Part shown: positions 22,111 to 33,849 of the stretch, one piece after another | How the letters are laid out: each line of letters starts with the position of its first letter | Position numbering within the stretch: the first letter of the stretch is position 1 | From: Mytilus edulis | Lineage: Eukaryota > Mollusca > Bivalvia > Mytilida > Mytilidae | Direction of reading: 5' to 3' | Assembly (NCBI RefSeq): GCF_963676685.1 | Contig: NC_092346.1 | Span: 41,909,289 to 41,973,288 of the forward strand | Length of the DNA stretch: 64,000 bases | Notes under the pieces: generated by a model | Database searches by the model: none | Seen by the model: the letters and a program-made list of their open reading frames with translations, nothing else | Told to the model about the DNA's origin: nothing | Translations under genes and position numbers: made by a program

Positions 22111-22723
22111 TTATTTATATAAATATAAATAGATATAGATAGCTTCTCAGCAACCACATTTTATTTTCTAGCTCTGTTTGATTTCATATTATTGCTTAAA
22201 AAAATATGCTAAGGCCAACCTTAAAAATATGTTTGTTTGCAGTTTTCCGACTGTACCTTCAGACTGAAGGGTCGGTAGGTAGGGAAAATATTTTATTTTA
22301 TCAGCCAAAATACAGTTTAAACAAGCAGTTACACTAAACCAAGTTTCTTGTGAAGAAAAAAAAACATTTTAAAACAACAAACACTGGACATGCTGAAAAC
22401 CAACATCATATGAACAGGCATTTTTCAGATAAAAAAAACTTTTAAACCAAAACTGAAACTTTAACATAGTGTCATTATCCAATTTATGACATTAAATATG
22501 GTATAATTATAAAATACTGGAACACTTATAAACAAGGAATGTCATTATGACTAGAACTGTTTTAAAGAAATATATTCAGACATGTATGCTTCTTGACTAG
22601 AATGTTTTCATGAGTAGAGTATTTTCATCAGAAAAATGTAGATATTAAAGATTTATAAGACAATGTATTAAAGAGTGTATTTTTAATAAAAAAAAATGAC
22701 CATTGAATCTTCCTCAATTGAAA

Positions 22724-24018
22724 ACTAGAGGCTCTAAAGAGCCTGTGTCGCTCACCTTGGTATATGTGAATATTAAACAAAGGAAGCAGATGGATTCAGG
22801 ACAAAATTGTGTTTTGGTGATGGTGATGTGTTTGTACATCTAACTTTACTGAACATTCTTGCTGCTTACAATTATCTCTATCTATAATGATCTTGGCCCA
22901 GTAGTTTCAGTGGAAAATGTTAGTAAAAATTTACAAATTTTATGAAAATTGTTAAAAATTGACTATAAAGGACAATAACTCCTTAGAGGGTTAACTGACC
23001 ATTTTGGTCATGTTGACTTTTTTTTAGGTCTTACTTTGCTGTACATTATTGCTGTTTACAGTTTATCTCTATCTATAATAATATTCAAGATAATAACAAA
23101 AAACGTCAAAATTTCCTTAAAATTACCAATTTAGGGGCAGCAACCCAACAACCGGTTGTCAGATCCATCTGAAAATTTCAGGGCAGATAGATCTTGACAT
23201 GATAAACAATTTCACTCCGTCAGATTTGCTCTAAATGCTTCGGTTTTTGAGTTATAAGCCAAAAACTGCATTTTACCCCTATGTTCTATTTTTAGCCGTG
23301 GCGGCCATCTTGGTTGGATGGCGGGGTCACTGAACACATTTTTTAAACTACATACCCCAAAGATGATTGTGGCCAAGTTTGGATTAATTTAGCCCAATAG
23401 TTTCAGAGGAAAAGATTTTTGTAAAAGATTACTAAGATTTAGGAAAAATGGTTAAAAATTGACTATAAAGGGCAATAACTCCTGAAGGGGTCAACTGACC
23501 ATTTCGGTCATGTTGACTTATTTGTAAATCTGACTTTGCTGAACATTATTGCTGTTTACAGTTTATCTCTATCTATAATAATATTCAAGATAATAACCAA
23601 AAACAGCAAAATTTCCATAAAATTACCAATTCAGGGGCAGCAACCCATCAACGGGTTGTCCGATTCATCTGAAAATTTCTGGACAGATAGATCTTGACCT
23701 GATAAACAATTTTACCCCATGTCAGATTTGCTCTAAATGCTTTGGTTTTTGAGTTATAAGCCAAAAACTGCATTTTACCCCTATGTTCTATTTATAGCCA
23801 TGGCGGCCATCTTGGTTGGTTGGCCGGGTCACCAGACACATTTTTTTAAACTAGATACCCCAATGATGATTGTGGCCAAGTTTGATTAAATTTGGCCTAG
23901 TAGTTTCAGAGGAGAAGATTTTTGTAAATTTATGTTAACGACGACGGCGGACGCAGGACGACGATGGACGCAAAGTGATGGGAAAAGCTCACTTGGCCCT
24001 TCGGGCCAGGTGAGCTAA
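22724..24018 (+). mobile_element. pearl/HINE-like element, GAGGCTCT family, copy C
   Basis: Starts ACTAGAGGCTCTAAAGAGCC. Two core units follow, then GACGACGGCGGACGC, hairpin GGCCCTTCGGGCC and AGGTGAGCTAA. Closest in sequence to copies B and D. Confidence 0.75.
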
Positions 24019-24305
24019 AAAGGCAACTTGAAAAAAAAGTATTAAGACATTCGACTGTTTTCATATTTCTAACAATATTTAATTATATGTGATAAGGTTA
24101 TATTTTTGCCAGGCTTTAATGAAAACCAAAGAAATCTAAAGTATGGGGTGAAATCCATAGCACCCCATTAAAAGTAAATGGTCTGTACTGAAATGTTTTT
24201 AATGCATAAAAAAAATTGGCAGCATAGCTCCTAAGGACATGTTTTAATTGAATTCACACAGGCCACACAGTTTGGGTATATTTAATATAGTAAGAAAGAG
24301 AATAA

Positions 24306-24375
24306 TTGCAATGAGTGGGGCAGCACCCCCCCCCCCCCCCCCCCCTTATCCTAAAGGAGCATACTCATTGCAATC
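24306..24375. repeat. poly-C tract inside a 12-bp inverted repeat
   Basis: ATTGCAATGAGT and its complement ACTCATTGCAAT flank a C run of about 18 and CTTATCCTAAAGGAG. TTTAATATAG occurs on both outer sides in direct orientation, which may be a target duplication of a small element. The length of the C run is assembly-sensitive. Confidence 0.5.
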
Positions 24376-24524
24376 GATTTAATATAGAGAGAGTATATTT
24401 ATTTTTCAAGCTAACCATTCATTTTCTCTACATCTTTGTGTAGTTAGGGTTGCTTCTTATTGATTTGGCATGATCTATATCCATTAACATTTCAAATGAG
24501 CCCTTCCTGCGTACAGGTGTGTTT

Positions 24525-24893
24525 ACAGATATCCATGAAGATTAAAGTCACGGAGGAGTGGTTTCATCTTTGTCGTCTTCACAACGATTTGTAGAAAATA
24601 TGCCATACTTCAAGCTGCTGTCGAATTATTTAACCACTGAAATTGGTTCCATAAAGTCAGGCTCCACAGATTCTGTACCCGATTTGTTTGAGACAGAATG
24701 GTTATCGTGTCAGTTATGAATATCCACTGCATCATCGTCAATGATAATTATCATTACACATCATTACATGTGCCTGAATCTGTATAAACAGTTTACTAAT
24801 AAACTTTTTTGTTTGTTATTTGTCTTAAAATTGACACGAGACGACAGCATAAAGTACTCCTCCGTGACTTCATGGATACCTGTAAACAATTTC
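24525..24893. mobile_element. about 370-bp foldback MITE
   Basis: TGTTTACAGATATCCATGAA with AGTCACGGAGGAGTGG on the left pairs with CTCCTCCGTGACTTCATGG and TACCTGTAAACA on the right. The arms are about 55 bp. No target duplication identified. Confidence 0.55.
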
Positions 24894-25496
24894 CATGTGC
24901 TTTATCATTAAATGGTCACATGAACGCTTGAAGGGAAGCTAAGAAAACCGAACTTGAAATGCGTAATTGACCCAGACTTTAAATCATTTCCGGAAAGGAC
25001 CCAAAGTTCCGGATCGCGTCAATAGAAGTATTAAAAAAAAATTCTTCAAATTTAAAGCAATAAAATTTTCACAGTCGAGAGGATTTTAAAGGGTCGGTTG
25101 GTAAACTGCAAACAAACAATATTTTAATTTAAGCCTTACAATGATCTACTACAAGTAGTTCCTATCAAACTAACTTAAGCAGAAACGTATCATTGAAAAT
25201 TGCTAGTTTATTCAAAGTTGCTGGACCATGACCTAGGGATCAGGACCTCGAAACAGTCATCAAATTGATGTGTACTGATAGCAATGCCACTTTATATTAA
25301 ATATTAATGCCTATCACAAGTTCCTATTAAACTAACTTAAGCAGAAATCTTAAAACAATTGTTGACGCTATCATTGCTAAGCCGTCCCCGTAAAAGCAAT
25401 CTCAGTCTCGCTTTCCACGACTTTCGTTTCAGGCGAGACAAAAACCTATAGTTTTAACTGCATGTTAATAATTTGAATTTAGTGAACTAATTAAAA

Positions 25497-25830
25497 ACAA
25501 GAGTTCAAACGCTGAAATGTCTCGTCTGCATTACTGACCATTGATTTTATGTTGAAAATCGCAAAGATATAGGTTTTACTAAAAGCATTACAGAAACTTA
25601 ACATTTAAAAAAATCTATGACAATGCGGGGAAGTTCAGATAAATTGTAACAGACAGACATATATACACCTAACAATTCTTCCATACACCATGTACACCAA
25701 GTAATTTTAGCTGACCTATTGTTATTAGTATTTGAAAAACAGACCAAAACACAAAAACTTAACGTTGACAATTGAACCATAAAAATGAGGTCAAGGTCAG
25801 ATGATACCTTCCAGACAGACATGTTTAAGA
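25497..25830 (+). mobile_element. truncated pearl-like element (relative of 6098/15238)
   Basis: Starts CAAGAGTTCAAACGCTGAAA, then TGTCTCGTCTGC and ATTGATTTTATGTTG, with two core units (AAAATGAGGTCAAGGTCAG). It stops abruptly after CCAGACAGACATG. It serves as the unsplit reference for the insertion at 6122/15241. Confidence 0.65.
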
Positions 25831-25850
25831 ACAGAGCCATCCTGAACCCC

Positions 25851-26640
25851 CTCCCGCTTCCTACTTTCTCCAAAAAAAATGTGTTAATGCTTTAAATCTT
25901 TAAAATGAATAATTTCATCATATAGATTTCAAAACAAATTGTTTTCTTAGTAGAACATTATTATTATAAATAGTTTTGATCACACATTGTTTTCTTTTCT
26001 TAGTAGAAAGTTATTATTATAAATAGTTTTGATCACAAATTATTTTCTTAGTAGAAATTTATTTTTATATGCTTTTGAATACCAATCAAAGGATTTTAAT
26101 AAACTTAATCAAAGAAATAATTATCCAATTTTCAATTCTGCATACTTAAACTTGAAGAAGTAATTTCCAAACCAACTACATTTATAACCATGATAAAAAG
26201 GCTAATTTTTTGTTCCATGTTTCGTTAAGTTTCTCATCGAAAAATACATAAGCCCATAACTGTTAAAATGAAATTTGTAAAAAATATCGATCTACATTTA
26301 ATTGATTCCAAAATAAGACAGACTCTTAACTTTTTTTTTTTTTTAGAGAAAACGACAATTGTGATTATAAAATTTTCCTTTTTTGTTTGTATCTATTTCC
26401 ATATGCATGATATTATCAAGTTATCAACTGAGACATACCACTTCTCCTTATTTTTATAAAAACAAAAATCAAATTAAAAAATATAATAACACGTATTTAC
26501 ATGATTTATGTCCTGCGACTTTCTGTCCTACGATTTGCATACCTGCCATCTGTCACTATTTGAGGGAGATTTCCCAAATGAAAGTTCCTAAACGGAAATT
26601 TTGAAAGAACAATTTTCAAAATGATTTTGTCCACAATTTA
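25851..26640. other. unassigned AT-rich sequence
   Basis: A threefold degenerate repeat around TTTTCTTAGTAGAA...TTATTATTATAAATAG occurs at 25935-26065. No gene or RNA recognised. Confidence 0.4.
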
Positions 26641-26654
26641 AAACAAAGCAATCA

Positions 26655-27182
26655 ATTTGCAATAAAATTGAGAAAGGAAATGGTGAATTTGTCAAAGCGA
26701 CAACAACCCGACCATAGAGCAGACAACAGCCACCAATGGGTCTTCAATGTAGTGAGAATTCCCGCACCCTTAGGTGTCCTTCAGCTGGCCCCTAAAAATA
26801 TGTATACTAGTACAGTGATAATGGACTAAACTCCGAATTATACACAAGAAACTAAAATTAAAAATCATACAAGACTAAAGAAGGCCAGAGGCTCCTGACT
26901 TGGGACAGGCGCAAAATTGCGGCGGGGTTAAACATGTTTATGAGATCTCAACCCTCCCCCTATACCTCTAGCCAATGTAGAAAAGTAAACGCATAACAAT
27001 ACGCACATTAAAATTCAGTTCAAGAGAAGTCCGAGTCCGATGTCAAAAGATGTAACAAAAGAAAAAGAAAATGATAAAAATACATAAATAACAACAGACT
27101 ACTAGCAGTTAACTGGCATGCCAGATCCAGACCTCAATTAAACTGATTGAAAGATTATGTCTTCATCATATGAATGGCTATA
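26655..27182. repeat. dispersed repeat family G, copy 1
   Basis: Nearly identical to 37915-38445 from AAATTGAGAAAGGAAATGG to ATGTCTTCATCATATGAAT. It includes CGACCATAGAGCA, TGGGTCTTCAATGTAG and GGCTCCTGACTTGGGACAGG. The middle shares the module GACTTGGGACAGGCGC plus GCGGGGTTAAACAT with family F. No coding capacity. Confidence 0.75.
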
Positions 27183-27218
27183 TGTTTATAAAGTATGAAT
27201 ACGCAAATTACAACATTA

Positions 27219-27962
27219 CAAGAGGCTGTCACAACGACAGCAAACCGGATTTATTAATATTTATTTGTGTCCTGGCAATATCACAAGAACCATTACTGAT
27301 GAATGGTGAAAGTGAAAATCGTCAATATAAAATTTGACCTCCATTTTGTCATCAGTATCAACATATTAAAATTTGAAAAGCTTGAATGGTTCATGAGTAA
27401 ATGCAACAACGTGAATGGAAACGCCATTTTACAATCTTTCAAGAACCATAACGCCTGAACAGTAAAAGTCAAAATCGTTATTATTGAACTTGACCTCTAT
27501 TTTGTCATCAGTAACAACATATAAAAATTTCAAAAGCTTTGGTTGAATGGTTCATGCGTAAATGCACGGACACGACTGAAAACTCCATTTTTCAATCTTT
27601 CAAGAACCATAACTCCTGAACGGTAAAGGTCAAAATCGTCATTATTTAACTTGACCTCCATTTTGTCATCAGTAACAACATATTAAAATTTGGGAAGCTT
27701 TGGTAGAACAGTTCATGCGTAAATGCATGGACACGACTGAAAACTCCATTTTTCAATCTTTCAAGAACCATAACTCCTGAACGGTAAAAGTCACAATCGT
27801 CATTATTGAACTTGACCTTCATTTAGTTGTCAGTAACAACATATTAAAATTTTAAAAGCTTTGGCTGAACGGTTCATGAATTAATGCACGGACAACATTT
27901 GATTGCCGCCCCCCCCCCCCCCCCCCGACCGCAACACCGCCCGACTGCCCAACTGCCCGGCC
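27219..27962 (+). mobile_element. pearl-like element with about 160-bp core repeats
   Basis: Starts ACAAGAGGCTGTCACAACGA with hairpin GCTGTC...GACAGC. Four units of about 160 bp follow (TTTCAAGAACCATAACTCC, ACTTGACCTCCATTTTGTC, GGTTCATGCGTAAATGCA). The end is a C-run and CGCCCGACTGCCCAACTGCC tract. The 160-bp period matches the classic bivalve pearl elements. The 3' hairpin and CTAA are missing. Confidence 0.65.
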
Positions 27963-28784
27963 GTCCGACGTACATCCCCAAATCAATAACCCCAAAATCT
28001 GGTTAAAAATTAATTCGAAGGCCCCTTTAAAGGTTTTGTAGAACTATGAGAGCCATCTTGCGCATAACACCTCCATGGCCATTTTGAAATGTTGGCAGGT
28101 ATATTAAGAGGGTTTTCTTTGCTGTTGCAAGAATTCCTTTCTTTTGAAAAAATTGTGTTCATTGAGCAGAATCTATGACAAATCGCCCCACTGGCAAATC
28201 GCCCCACACCTAATCGCCCCACTTTATCACAAACTCGCCCCACTCTCTAAAAAAACGCCCCAATCTAATGTTTACCAACTCGCCCCACTTATTAAAAAGT
28301 GTAAAATCACATTGCAAATAGGTTGGACAACATTCCATGCAACTTATGAAAAGGGTTAACATTTTGCTGAAATAAGGTCTGCCAACTCACCCCACTCATG
28401 ACAAATAGATAAACCACGATGAATTTATTAGTGCCAACTTGCCCCACTTATGAAAAAAGATGCAATCCCGTTGTATATCTATGTCCCTGCGCCACTTCAA
28501 TACCTATGAAAACCTTAGTGAAGGGCTATAAAATCAAATAAATTTTAATTGAAATCCTTAAACAGTCTGCGACGTTAAACGGTAGCCCGAAGCCCATGTC
28601 TAGTTTAAGTAAGCTCGGACTAGTTAACGTACGCTGCCGATAGTCCGACCGGTCTAGTGCATATCTGTGTGCACTTTTTTAATCGTTACCGTAAGTTAAC
28701 GCAGAATGTCACTCAATGCAATTGATAGTAATAAACTGACACTCTCTTCCTTGCAAAAATTCCGTAAACCAGTTTTGACGGTCT

Positions 28785-29060
28785 CCCTAATAAAAAGTAA
28801 AATCACAAAAATACTGAACTTAGAGGAAGATCAATTGGGAAAGTCCATAATCACATGGCAAAATCAAATAACAAAACGCATCAAAAACGAATGGACAAGA
28901 ACTGTCATATTCCTGACTTGGTACAGGCATTTTCAAATGTAGAAAATGGTGGATTAAACCTGGTTCTATAGCGCTAACCCTCTCACTTTTGTAATGACAG
29001 TCTCATCAATTTCCGATATTTTTACATTGATGCGTTAAATAAACAGACACAATAAATATA
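28785..29060 (+). repeat. dispersed repeat family H copy
   Basis: Landmarks TACTGAACTTAGAGGAAGAT, TTCCTGACTTGGTACAGGCA, GTAGAAAATGGTGGATTAAA and AACCCTCTCACTTTTGTAAT. Other copies: 50330-50480, 51245-51370, 51770-51990 (plus); 52055-52290, 54320-54600, 63900-64000 (minus). Confidence 0.65.
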
Positions 29061-29506
29061 ATAGTCAAAATATGGGTACATCAGTCATCATCGTTTAACA
29101 ATTTTAAAAGGAACAATTTAACAGAACACAAAAACATCTACTATCTACGAACACATTTATTGAGTGTCTGACGTCAGAAAATTTTATACGTCACATAAAT
29201 TTGTCGTTTAATGTGCGATTGTTCAAAATTAAATAAAAGCGCGAAAACGGTCAGTACCACGTGTTTTGAAAATGTCAAATTTTGGTAATTATTGATTGAT
29301 TTATGTTGCATAGGCTGAATAAAATATAATCATAACAGTAAAATAAAAAAACATTGAACATTTTTGCTTCGGAAGATATTAATTCGAAACTGCCCACTTG
29401 ACATCTTGTGTATTTTAGACGATTGGTTATTAGTACGACTTTAGTGACTGGTTACCGTTAATTTTATGAAGAAGTTGAACCAGTTTTGTTTTCATTTCGA
29501 AAAAGT

Positions 29507-30936
29507 CAGGGGTTAAGAAATCCACTAGCCCGACGCCCGGGACTACAACATTTAAACCTTGGGCAACCAAAACTTGTAACCCAATATGCCCGACGGACTA
29601 GTAACAAAAAAAAATTTGGCGTTTCTAGAATAGAAAAGGGGAAATCCCCTCATCACTTTTCTATCTTAGCCAATCAGATTCGACTACGTCATCCGGGATT
29701 CCCAGAATTTAAACTGATTTTGTACAAAAGAGGGACGATAGACACCAAAGGGACAGTCAAACTCATAAATCTAAAACAAACTGACAACGTCATGGCTAAA
29801 AATGAAAAAAACAAACAAACAACAGCACACACGACACAACATAGAAAACTAAAGAATAAACAACACGTACCCCACCAAAAATCTAGGGGTGTACAGTTTT
29901 TAATAGAACAAATAACTCTAGGTGGATTCAGTTTTTTCAATATTGATGTGTCTGTACAGGGGGTGGTATTTATACATTGCTTATGCAACCTGATTGTACC
30001 TCCTTCTGATTAATTTATTGCAATATAAATGTGAATCCCTTTTGACAGCAGTAACCTGACATTGTCAGATATCAATTTGAAACATGATTGTGCACATTTT
30101 ATGGACGCCATTTTGTTTTTGTTTACATACTGTGAAGAAGCCTCAAGAACGGTGTACCATAACCTAAACATAAACAGTCTTCAGAAAACTTAAACTTGAT
30201 GCAATAATATTTCATAAATCATGATTATCTTCATTGATATTCAAATGAATTCGATTTTTAAAGAAATAAAATTTATAACAAATACAGTTTCAGTTTAGAG
30301 ACTGTGCTCAGGTTGTAATCTGTTTATAGTCCACAATTAGCTTACCTGTTTTAAATGTAAATATTGACAATACTGTACATCATTTATAAAACAATTATAA
30401 GAGACTCAAACTATGGATGGTGATATTTAGGTAAAAGTCATTAAATTTATTTTAATAAATAGAATTTTAAAACTGAAAACAAATATGAGCATTACATAAT
30501 TAACCAGCTGATAATTTTTTTACACTATGTGATGATGTACAAAAATGTACCTGATAAAAACTCCTTCAATCCTAGCTTTTATATACCCATGTATAGCAGT
30601 GGTCAAGACTTGTATCATCTATGGATTTGGTCAACTCATTATATCAGAATATTCAGTGAATATTCAATTATCGATTAATTGAATATATCTGCTAATGGGA
30701 TATTTTTTGCTGACATAAGTTTTGGGTATCCAATTTGCAAAAATCTACTGTACAATGTATACAAATTGTTAAGTTTATAGAATTCATTGTTATTGCAGCA
30801 AACTCTGAATTTGTAAGGGATTCTAGGGCTAGCAGGTCAGTTTTGTTGGGATTGTAGTTCTTCCAATAGGGCTAGTAAAATCCTGCTACCAATAAGCCCT
30901 GAGCTAGTGAGTTATAACAAAATTTCTTAACCCCTG
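29507..30936. mobile_element. 1.4-kb DNA element, CAGGGGTTAAGAAAT ends, 5-bp target duplication
   Basis: CAGGGGTTAAGAAATCCACT on the left and AAATTTCTTAACCCCTG on the right are inverted ends, each with CTAGC...GGGCT words just inside. AAAGT flanks both sides exactly (29502-29506, 30937-30941). An interior segment (29715-29890) is a family I repeat. The 175-codon ORF from 29486 crosses end and interior and is not a gene. Confidence 0.65.
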
Positions 30937-30969
30937 AAAGTACACATAATTTTGGTCACAAACATCGTT

Positions 30970-31215
30970 TAATATACATGGCTTCACTGTCGGAAATTGC
31001 GAGACCATGAAAGGCACCAAAAAGGCCGTCTCGCAAAAAAATACGAGGATAAACGGGTCCGAGAATTTAAAACTCATTGGACGGACAGTCGTCCCTGACC
31101 CTGGCTCCAGTATGAGAATCTAGGATCATCTAGTTATGTTTTGTAGCTACTGTAAGGAGCAGGGAAAAGGAGGCAAATTTGTATCTGTATTTTTATTTGA
31201 ACAGGAGTTGTTCAG
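30970..31215 (+). pseudogene. decayed hAT-type transposase N-terminus (TTF zinc finger)
   Basis: From about 30993 one frame reads RHQKGRLAKKYEDKRVRE then FKTHWTDSRP and stops. The next frames continue WLQYENLGSSSYV and FCSYCKEQGKGGKFVSV. Charged lead-in, W-x-x-x-R-P-W-L and C-x-x-C followed by K-F-V is the TTF-type zinc-finger module before hAT transposases and ZNF862-like derivatives. At least two frame changes and a stop show that it is dead. Confidence 0.55.
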
Positions 31216-31966
31216 CAAATTGAAAAATAATATGAAAAATTATGAAGAATAAAATTTTAACTGATTGATTTTCTTGTTTTCTTGGACTGTTAGAAAGGAT
31301 GATCTCTTTAACTTCCAAAGTCAAATTTGAACGAGAAATTAATTTAAATAAAATGTGATGGCAAGGGGTTTATATCTACATGTATACATTTATTTTACAT
31401 GTATGTCTTAAATTCAAAGAAAAGAGTCTTAAACAGTCTTGTCAACAGTTTTTTTTTAGGAAAGTAAAATTTTTTATATTACATGGAGAAAAAACTCTAT
31501 ATTTTTGAAAAGTTCTATACACTTCCAGATACAAAATTGTAACCTCAGAATGCAGGATATTACATCTAATATTCCAAAATTTTCGTGGGGGGGCATGCCC
31601 CCAAACCCCCCTAGCTGGTTCGGATCACTTCGTGATCCTCACTGGTGACACAGATTTTATTCGGTCCAGTACATATAAATTTGGGCTAGTAATTTCTTTT
31701 TTTACTAGCCCATAGGGCTAGTACTTCAAATAGTTTTTGGCACAGACTGCTTAAATTGTATGATTATGAATAAATAACTAAGCTACAAGTATAAAGTTAT
31801 TCTCCAATAATGATACGAAAATGTATCTGTAATTATATTTTAAGAATGTTAAACATCATTTGATTTAAAAAATATTGGTTTAATAAATTGTGGTTTTTTT
31901 TTTGTATTCTGTGTAGATTAGTTTTCATTTAAGTGGGGCTAGTTGTAGAACTGAAAATTATATATT

Positions 31967-33315
31967 CAGGCGCGTAGCTCCCTATACGCCAACACGCAGT
32001 TGCGTGCACATCAATTCGGCATACAAAATAAAAAATTGCAAAATAAAAATTTAAAGGATACACTTACGAGTATTCAAATGATGTAATGTCATTAAATAGC
32101 GGCATTTGGTTTCAAAATTAAAGTTTTATTGCAGATGACAAAAACGGACAGTAACTTGAATCTATTACAAGATTATAATTTGTTATACTCTTGTAGTTTC
32201 GGAGAACATTTTACAGAGTACGGTTTATCTGTTTGGAATGCGATGTACCAATCGGCCATTAGAGTCAGAACCCTTCGATATCGTTAAATATGCCGATGCG
32301 ATGTGACTACCAAAGCTAATCACCCTGCAAACACGCAAAACTAGTCTTGGAAAGTCTCATTATATTTTGCGTCCATAGACCACATGATAATTTACGAGTA
32401 ATATCTTTAATTAATATTCTTTAATATTGTGAAAAGTAGTATAACACTATAAAACGTAGCATAACACCATAAGTTTTTTCTCGGGATATATCAGTTTGTT
32501 TTGGGAATATAATGTTTTTCTTGTATTTCTCGGGAAATCGTGGTACCGGAAAATGGTTTGGTTTTTCGGGTTTTGGCCATAGGACGGTTAAATATTGAGA
32601 AGCTACATGTACATAGGTACATGATAATTTATGGAACTGGAGTCGCGACTGCATGATATCAGTCAGAAAAATCACTGCTTTTCGCATATGTGCTTCCTCG
32701 TGTTGAAGGAAATACAAAAAACGAACAAATCGCAGCATTGCTTGAGACATACGAAACTGACTTGTCATGTAATTTTGACAAATTCAATCGGGAGGTCGCT
32801 CGATGGCGAACACGCTTGATTACATCTCGCGGATGCTACCGCAGAGAGATCGTTCAGTTTACTACGTCTGTTGAAAACATAATTATGTACGATTAACAAC
32901 GAACAACGACAGTTTAGCATCGCTAGCATTGCTGCATATTCAATCATCGGGATTTTTGTGTGAATATTGACAAAGTACAATGTAATAAAGAAGTTCGTTT
33001 CTGCTAAGACCCGAAGGGCAGATTTTTGACACTTTTTAGGAAATTCCATAACACAAAAATGTGTTGTTTATGTACAAATGTATTCAATTAACCATGCTTT
33101 ATTCTATGTAGATGTTCTATTCAGAAGATTTTTCAATAGTTTTGCATTCATGAATAATGTATAAGTCCTATGTACATGTAGCATCTCAATTAACCGTCCT
33201 ACGGCCAAAACCCGAAAAACAAACCATTTTCTGCATAAAAGGGTCCCAAAATTTTTCGCCTCGCTTCGCTCGGCGGTAAATGCTTGCACATCGTTTCATT
33301 CTAGCTACGCCCCTG
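31967..33315. mobile_element. 1.35-kb DNA element, CAGG-GCGTAGCT ends, 5-bp target duplication
   Basis: Left tip CAGGCGCGTAGCTCCC and right tip TCTAGCTACGCCCCTG are inverted. ATATT flanks both (31962-31966, 33316-33320). A second inverted pair lies inside (GGTTTTTCGGGTTTTGG with CCATAGGACGGTTAA at 32558, complement at 33195-33230). hAT-like coding remnants lie between those inner arms. Confidence 0.6.
32631..32880 (+). pseudogene. decayed hAT transposase fragment, P52rIPK-like
   Basis: One frame gives MELESRLHDISQKN, the next AYVLPRVEGNTKNEQIAALL, then ETYETDLSCNFDKF and NREVARWRTRL. The order E-L-x-x-R-x, L-P, then x-Y-x-x-D-L and E-x-x-R-W-R-x-x-x matches the stretch before the dimerisation region of THAP12/P52rIPK-like hAT proteins. 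One frameshift in an A-run. No start or continuation. Confidence 0.45.
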
Positions 33316-33706
33316 ATATTGAAGTAGATTTTTAAATAAGTGGGGGGAGTTGACAGGGGAAAAGTTGACGGGATTTAACCCTTTTCACAAGTGAGGCGAT
33401 TTTTTTTTAAAGTGGGGCGAGTATGTGAAAAAGTGGGACGATTTGGTGTGGGGCGTTTTGCCAGTGGGGCGATTTGTCCTGCTTCCATTGAGGAAACAAG
33501 GTATGACAAATATAAGCTAGCATCTGTAACAATACTATTAAAAGTTCCATATCAGAATTCAGTCAGAATTAATTTAGACATTTAGATAGACCTGCACAAC
33601 CAAAATGAACTAATAAATGAATTGCTGACATAGCATGGGCATTCTCTTGTTATGATGTGGCCAATTAAATATGTAGAATGGAACTGCTTTTGTGTTCATA
33701 TCCTCA

Positions 33707-33840
33707 TAGGCGGATCCAGGGGGGGGGGGGGGGCCCGGACCCCCCTTTTGTGGGAAAAATTTAGTTGATTATATGGGGAATCACTGAAGCATGACTGGAG
33801 AGGGCCCCCCCTTAGGAAAAGTTCTGGATCCGCCTCTGTG
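33707..33840. mobile_element. 134-bp MITE with GGCGGATCCAG ends
   Basis: TAGGCGGATCCAGGGG on the left and TCTGGATCCGCCTCTGTG on the right are inverted. ATCCTCA flanks both sides exactly (33700-33706, 33841-33847), extendable to 8 bp with one mismatch, as for hAT-derived MITEs. The interior holds a G13 run. Older copy at 16750-16912. Confidence 0.7.
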
Positions 33841-33849
33841 ATCCTCACA

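Larger units (their letters stand above)
22213..25135. mobile_element. 2.9-kb composite bounded by GGCC-TTAAA ends (family of 5021-5273)
   Basis: Left end GGCCAACCTTAAAAATATG then TTTGTTTGCAGTTTTCC, with GGGTCGGTAGG further in. The right end is its inverted counterpart (GGGTCGGTTGGTAAACTGC, AAACAAACAATATTTTAA, TTAAGCC). Flanks are TAA and TTA, so the duplication is not exact. The HINE copy C and a small foldback (24525-24893) are nested inside. No transposase seen. Confidence 0.5.
28173..33482. mobile_element. 5.3-kb foldback with GCCCCACT-rich tandem arms
   Basis: The left arm begins GACAAATCGCCCCACTGG, then CAAATCGCCCCACACC, and repeats CGCCCCACT words to about 28460. The right arm (about 33335-33482) is its inverted counterpart ending GGGGCGATTTGTC. 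The first 85 bases align at nearly every position. Arms made of short tandem repeats are typical of foldback elements. No target duplication found. The elements at 29507, 31967 and a family H copy lie inside. Confidence 0.6.

Noticed and set aside
22213-25135. Autonomous Harbinger transposon
   Set aside because: The ends fit, but the interior is other repeats and no DDE transposase or Myb-like protein is encoded.
29486-30013. 175-codon plus-strand ORF, the second longest in the window
   Set aside because: It starts outside the CAGGGG-ended element, crosses its left TIR and runs through a family I repeat; the residues show no family pattern.
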